Origin: Druceiella hillmani | Lineage: Eukaryota > Arthropoda > Insecta > Lepidoptera > Hepialidae | Direction: 5' to 3' | DNA: 64,000 bases | NCBI GenBank assembly: GCA_039881145.1 | Contig: JAYKKI010000027.1 | Location: forward strand, 19,603,001-19,667,000 | Part shown: one piece after another, positions 58,351 to 64,000 of the stretch | Position numbering within the stretch: the first letter of the stretch is position 1 | Layout of the letters: every line of letters begins with the position of its first letter | Position numbers and translations under genes: made by a program | The notes under the pieces: model-generated | The model's database searches: none | The model's input: only the letters and a program-made list of their open reading frames with translations | Told to the model about the DNA's origin: nothing

Positions 58351-59080
58351 CCGTGTTGATATATAAATGATTTCCTAATTTATTTACTATTAAGTTAATC
58401 TTTATTTATTTTTTAATTATATTATTAATGGTTATTTCAAAATAAATTGCCAATTTTATAATGTCTCCCTCACGGTATAATGTAATCTCCCAGCACACCA
58501 AGTTGTTAACTTCTGGTGTATCGGTTGACTGGAAGAGCTCCTGTAGCAATAAACTCACCAAATGTATAAATATAAGGAAGTCGAAAACTAATAATAAAAT
58601 GAGACAAGAGTCTAATAATTAACTATTTATATACCATATTTAAGAGAACAATAAAATGTGGCTTTTAATAAAATAATAATACGTATTTAAAAATTGTTAA
58701 GTCTAATCTGGGAATGATTTAATGATAATCTTCATTAATATGTTTAATTAGAATTTAATTGTAGAGAAATTATTTTAACTTGAACTTAATCCTTTTGTCT
58801 ATTTAGGTACCAATTTTATCTCCTAAAATTGAGAGGAAAATCAACAGACGTACAAAACTCTTGTGATTTTAGTGATTGTACAACATGTGGGTATTACATT
58901 ACATGTATTGTAACCCTTCATTTTATAAGATGGGGAGCAGGGGTTGGGGTCTTTTTCTTTTGGTTCCCTCACTTATATTTAGGGTAGTTGTGTAAAGCGT
59001 TGTCGACGAAATTCGCTGATTTCTTTATATATTATTCAAACTATAAATATCTAACTTATTTTAAAATTTAAAAATTATTT
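58351..59080. other. gene-free spacer
   Basis: AT-rich DNA. I see nothing in it. Confidence 0.5.
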
Positions 59081-59710
59081 ACCGTTTGGTTTTGATAAAA
59101 ATCGTTCTTAAAAATTGTACAAGTAGCGTTACAAGAAAAGTAGTTATTTCTACACATTTTTAATTTTATTTAAAAAAATCCGTCGAGCGATTTGTCTAAC
59201 GAACTAAATCGATATAAAATGATGTTATATTAACATTAAAGAAATATATAATTTGTATAATTTTTACACCACACTTTTAATTTTACCTAAAATACACGTC
59301 GAGCGATTTGTCGAAAAACTAAGTCAATATAAAATGAAGTTATATTAAAATTTTAAAAAATATATAATTTACCATTTAGTTTGGTAATAATCGCTCTGAA
59401 AAATGGTACAATTAACATTACAGGTACATACAAAAGTAGTCATTACACCATACTTTCAATTTTATTTAAAAAAACGTGTCGAGCGATTTGTCCGAAAAAA
59501 AACTAAGTCATTGTAAAACGACGTTATATCAACATTATGAAAAAAATATTTACCGTTTAGTTTTGTTAAAAGTCGCTTTCAAATATTTTACAATTGACAT
59601 TTCAGGAAAAGTAATTTCACCGCACCTAATTTTATTTAAAAAACGTGTGAAGCAATATGTCCAAAAAATTAAGTCAAAGTAAAGTGATTTTATATTAACA
59701 TTTAAAAAAA
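59081..59710. repeat. diverged tandem array, four ~120-180 bp units
   Basis: The landmark CGTCGAGCGATTTGTC lies near 59181, 59299 and 59478, with a changed copy near 59648. Units also share TTACCGTTTGGTTTTG and ATTTTATTTAAAAAA. Confidence 0.8.
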
Positions 59711-59785
59711 ATTCAATAAAACGTTTTATAATAAATTCTAGCTTTCAGACAACAATTACCGTAAGCTACATTATTTGTTGACGGC

Positions 59786-59812
59786 GACCGTATTTAAAAT
59801 ATACGGTCGCAA
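59786..59812. repeat. inverted repeat GCGACCGTAT / ATACGGTCGC
   Basis: Ten-base perfect arms around a short AT spacer. A T-rich stretch follows at 59822, so it loosely resembles an intrinsic hairpin, but no transcript is known here. 59813-60710 contains no recognisable gene. Confidence 0.7.
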
Positions 59813-60713
59813 CGCCATCAATTTTTTTTTCAAGAGGACACTACATTTTTTTGTCTCCATAGCAAGTTGGTCGACAAAAAAGCCAAGAAGATAATTTTTA
59901 AGAACGCATGTTGCATAACCTATTAGTGCATTGAAATTTCTGGTGTCTCTTTTACCTATATATTAAAATTCTGATAACATTCTTCCTAAAGAAACAGATC
60001 GCTTTTCTAACAATTCATCCGTTTCCGAATGGACCATACTCAAATTTAACGACAACGCTTCTTTAATGACAACGCTCAAAATTACGACAAAAAAGATTAA
60101 AATCTATAAATAAACAGGATAAGCACTAAATATTTTTCCGCCTGCCAGAATCATCATTCTAAATCCATACGTTTTTTGACTGTACCAAATTCAGAAGCAA
60201 CAAGTGTGCCATAATTGACAATGGAATATATCGATCCGAATCCTAACTCTACAATATACAACATTTTACATACGAAAGTGCGCTTGTTTGCCATTTTATT
60301 TATTATAGAATTAACAACTACTTGATCAATCGTTACCAATGTTTGCACAGTATAGATCGTGTCATGAATTAACACGTAATGGAAATTTTTAAATGGAAAA
60401 ATCTCGCACTACCTCATTCATAGTCCAGGAAATAAAATAATAAAAATATTATAAGCGGGAAATTATTTGTAGCAGGCTTGATTTCTATGGTTCTAAATAA
60501 TACAAAAGGGTTCCGGGTGCTGTGGAACTAAATATTTGCAACAAAATGTCGCAAAAAACGGTTTTGCGTAAATATCTTGTAAAAGGTGGATTTTTGACAA
60601 AATATATTCCGTATTAAATTATAGCTAAAATAATTTTCGATAAAATAGTGTCAAAAGTTTTTTTTTAATTAGATCCTTCATAAAATAAAAATATTATTCC
60701 GTTTTTCACAGTG

Positions 60714-60940
60714 TGCAAATGTTTAAATTTGTAGAAGTCAATTTGTGGAATAAAATTTAAATTTGAATTTTTAGAATAGAATAGTGCGCAAATCTTTAAA
60801 TTTGTAGAATAAAATTTAAATTTGAATTTGTAGAATAGAATAGTGCGCAAATGTTTAAATTTGTAGAAGTAAATTTGTAGAATAAAATTTAAATTTGAGT
60901 TTGTAGAATAGAATAGTGCGCAAATATTTAAATTTGCATG
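60714..60940. repeat. 60-73 bp tandem repeat, 3.3 units
   Basis: Units begin GTGCGCAAATGTTTAAATTT near 60713, 60783, 60844 and 60917; one unit lacks 13 bp. Extremely AT-rich inside. Confidence 0.88.
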
Positions 60941-61065
60941 ATTATGGATTAATCGAACATTATTATCTATTCCGCATTGATGTCTCTACTCATATTCTTA
61001 ATACTTAATTTTTTTTTATTTTATATTGAATCTCCAACAGTTGCGAAGTGTTTTTCACAATACGA

Positions 61066-61336
61066 GTAGAACTTACACTAAGAGCTCATTTCCGACACTC
61101 CGTACTAGCGAACAGATTTAATTGCTTACACTGTTACATACGTACTCGCCTATCCGTATCCGTTTGTGTGTGTGTGCGTAAATTGATGTAGGGTAGATAG
61201 TTATTATTCTTTACATCAGGGTTCCGTATAAACCCCCGACACTCCATATAAGCGGACAGCTTTAATTAGGTACACTGTTGCATACGTATTCGCCTATCGG
61301 TATCCGTCTGTGTCTGTGCGTAAATTAATGTAGGGC
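61066..61336. repeat. 143 bp direct duplication
   Basis: 61109-61193 and 61252-61336 match closely (CGCCTATCCGTATCCG versus CGCCTATCGGTATCCG). The left edge (GAGTAGAACTTACACTAAGA) resembles the start of family C units at 28858-29313. Confidence 0.75.
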
Positions 61337-61947
61337 TGTCAGCAGCGTGCATGCAAAGAATGTTCACTATTACTACATATCGGTCTCGATCGTTCGGGCA
61401 AACGCACCGATCGAGAGAGTTGACGCTATACGTCAGTAACATAGCTGTTTCTCTTTCTGACCAATAGCGTCGACCGAATGACTTGTCTCGATGGCACACT
61501 GGCGCAGTAACTCTGTACCGGCGCGTACGTCCTTATGATTACCTAATAGTAAAAATGTTACTATATAAATAAATATTTTATATTATACATTTAATTTTCA
61601 GAATTGATAATATTAATATTAAGATAGATTTAGAAAAAAGGTGCTTAGTGTGGATCCTAAAAACTAAATAAAATGTACACTAAAATACTGTCTGTGATAT
61701 ACTGAAATATTGTCTTAGTTGCATATTTGCTTCACGTGAAAGATCTCTTAAATAAACAATATAATCAGCCTAAAGCCAACACTACAAGAATATGCTTTCC
61801 AACCACATCGCGTTCAAACAAAACAATGACTTTTAATAACAGTTTGAAATTTAATACTGCTCAGTGACATGTTTGTAGAAATAAAATTATACGTACTAAC
61901 CAAACAAATTGGTGATACAAAACAAAATTATTTACATCAAACAAAAA
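61337..61947. other. gene-free spacer
   Basis: A GC-richer part (61370-61530) contains the small inverted repeat TCTCGATCG / CGATCGAGA at 61384-61417. The remainder is AT-rich. Confidence 0.45.
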
Positions 61948-62213
61948 GAGGGGGACAAAACAATCTCATAGGGGGACAAAACAATCTCATATCCTTCAAT
62001 CACAAGAGGGTGACAAAACAATCTCATATCCTTAGTCATTTTATTGCTTTCTAAGCACTCGAGGGGGACAAAACAATCTCATATCCTTAGACAATCACAA
62101 GATGGGGACAAATCCTTCCAATCACAAGAGGGGGACAAAATCCTTCCAATCACAAGAGGGGGACAAAACAATCTCATATCCTTAGTCATTTTATTGCTTT
62201 CTAAGCACTCGTA
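61948..62213. repeat. composite minisatellite GGGGGACAAAACAATCTCAT
   Basis: The motif AGGGGGACAAAACAATCTCA recurs about seven times, complete or shortened. A longer block ending ATTGCTTTCTAAGCACTCG occurs twice (to about 62060 and 62212). Unit length is irregular. Confidence 0.88.
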
Positions 62214-62980
62214 CACAGCGCAATAACGGACCGTAATATTGAATTATTATAAATAGTTATAAATTAAGACTGAATTACACAAATTAAACTCAACAAAACA
62301 TCGCAAAATTGAACCAATACACAAGCGCACGCAGCAAACGGCAAACTAGGAACGCGTACTCTTGATCGCACTCTGCGTCTGCGGGTGACATTAAACTGGC
62401 GGGGGAGGTGAGCGTCGCTTCTTTACGCAGTAATAGTTACCAATTTTTTGCCATTACACTAAGTTACATACAAGCCTTTAAAAATTTAAGGATAAGTACT
62501 TATTTATATTAAACTATTTACAAAATTTAAATTACTTTATCACATAAATATATCGCCTGGTATATATTTCACAAGCTTAAAAATATAGTAAATATCTCAA
62601 AAACTGTACTGTAGTTTCCGATTAATTTTAGATAAAATTCTAGTGGCTTTGTTTTTCATAACTTTAACTTTAGCAGTTTTGGAGATGAGTTTTGGGGGGA
62701 CATATTTTTGTCAATTTTATTACCCTAAATAAAATTCTGAAATAAATTGTTTTGGTATTAATGAGGGAGCGACGAAACACATGATGAAAAAAAATTTCTG
62801 GTGTGTGCTGATGACCACACAACAGAAGTGAGAACTTATAAGTAAATATATACATTTATAATTACACTTATGTTATATGATGGATATTAATTCAGCGAAT
62901 TAGGAACGACGCGGGATTATTATTTTAAAAAACAAAAACACGCGTATTATATTAAATAATACTCAAATAAAATATTAAAC
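62214..62980. other. gene-free spacer
   Basis: AT-rich. It holds a family C fragment near 62500-62570 (ATTAAACTATTT, later TCGCCTGGTATAT). No gene. Confidence 0.45.
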
Positions 62981-62984
62981 AAAA

Positions 62985-63105
62985 AGTGCGCATGGTGAGT
63001 TTAAAATAGTAGTTCACTTGATATTTTAAAATAGTGCGCTTGGTGCGCCTAAAAAGTAGTTCACTTGATATTTTATAATAGTGAGCTTGGTGCGCCTAAA
63101 AAAGT
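62985..63105. repeat. ~50 bp tandem repeat, 2.5 units
   Basis: Units contain GTGCGCTTGGTGCGCCTAAA and AGTAGTTCACTTGATATTTT. Confidence 0.85.
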
Positions 63106-64000
63106 ATTCGATGCCGAAGGAATCGAGTTACCCGATTCAGCGTCCTCGACCCGAACCTGACTGCTCAGGGTGACCGAAGGTTCAGTTTCGTTCACTGCTC
63201 AGAATAAATGCGCTGGAGTACAAAGGGTTAGCGTAAAGAAGTTTTCACTGCAATAAAAACATTTTTTATACTAAACTTTCCTTTCCAACTGCCATTCTCG
63301 GGCACATAATTTTTTTTTAATTTCCAACTATTGCGAAATATGCGAATCAATAAACTCTATTTCTGTACCAAATTTCCTACCTGAAATAATTTTTAATAAT
63401 TACGCAAGTATCAATAAGCTACAATAACTATCAAGATATTTTTGAAAAACACATTATAAGCATTTAAAAAATCGGTCAAGACCATTAGTGTCCCATCCAT
63501 CGCGACCACTTAAATATTAAGTGTAATGCACCCCGATTACACGCTTAAAAGACGTCCATCTGCCACGCAGCCCACCGCTGACTGCACCGGTGCCGTATCA
63601 CATCGCATATGCGCGAAACTGAGTGGGGCGCGTTTCGACTGAACCAAATTAATGATGTTGAAAAACGTGTGAGGACAGAAACTGTTCCTTACATCGTGAG
63701 AAGTACCGAAATTTTTTTCTCTAAAGAAATGGTTCAGCAAGATTTTAAAGTAGAAGTTTCCAATCCTCATAATCTTGGTTGAATCTATACCTAATAATTA
63801 TCAATGCTTATAATTTTTTCAGATTTCTCTGAGCCATCCTTTTCGTGGTAAGAACGACGGACAGCAAGTTAAGCGTTTTTTTTTACGAGAAATTATTAAA
63901 CAAATAAAATAAATACGGTTACATTAATTTTTTTATTCAGGTTTAAATAAGTTTTCAGCTACACCTACACTATAACCTAGAAAGTTTTTTTCATATCCTA
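63106..64000. other. unassigned right end of window
   Basis: Two overlapping small hairpins lie at 63507-63542 (CACTTAA-ATA-TTAAGTG and GTGTAAT with ATTACAC). A GC-richer patch at 63545-63640 follows and could be promoter-like. No coding region recognised. Confidence 0.4.

Noticed and set aside
59786..59830. Intrinsic terminator (hairpin plus T-run)
   Set aside because: Not meaningful in a eukaryotic context without a nearby transcript.

Overview
The window is nuclear DNA from an animal, most likely an insect or another arthropod. It is AT-rich, its genes are split by GT-AG introns, and it is full of insect-type DNA transposons (pogo, Tc1, mariner, hAT, Helitron), foldback elements and satellite-like tandem repeats. 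Two host genes can be supported. The rest is repeats, transposon remains and AT-rich DNA in which no gene was recognised.

Region by region. 67-3697 is an apparently intact pogo-like transposon: one long transposase ORF with a C-terminal PHD-like zinc finger, terminal inverted repeats (TIRs), a TA target duplication and repeated subterminal motifs. 4145-5667 is a decayed Tc1-like element, and 6120-7865 a tandem satellite. On the minus strand, 12617-8033 is a complete four-exon DNA ligase III gene (zinc finger, ligase core and BRCT domain). On the plus strand, 13541-23002 holds five exons of a protein with two CUB domains resembling suppressor-of-lurcher-1 proteins; its first exon with the start codon is not found. 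The introns of this gene hold a mariner relic and a foldback that carries a copy of nearby intron sequence.

23-41.6 kb has no recognised host gene. It holds tandem arrays (about 55, 63, 83, 154 and 222 bp units), foldback elements, a tRNA-like SINE fragment and a hAT relic. Inside that relic sits an inverted-repeat insertion with a candidate hammerhead ribozyme on the minus strand (32197-32156), as known from Penelope-like elements. 41831-45005 is a long-TIR element whose right TIR is split by a 1.3 kb insertion. 46.8-50.69 kb is a decayed Helitron that has lost the region where its Rep nuclease core should be and carries a 510 bp insertion with a 7 bp target duplication. 50.99-51.85 kb is a second hAT relic. 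52-64 kb holds microsatellites, a mariner relic, a LINE C-terminal fragment and more tandem repeats.

The ligase and the CUB gene are divergently transcribed neighbours, but nothing suggests that they work together. All splice sites were placed by reading GT/AG sites, reading-frame phase and protein-family continuity; there is no transcript evidence.
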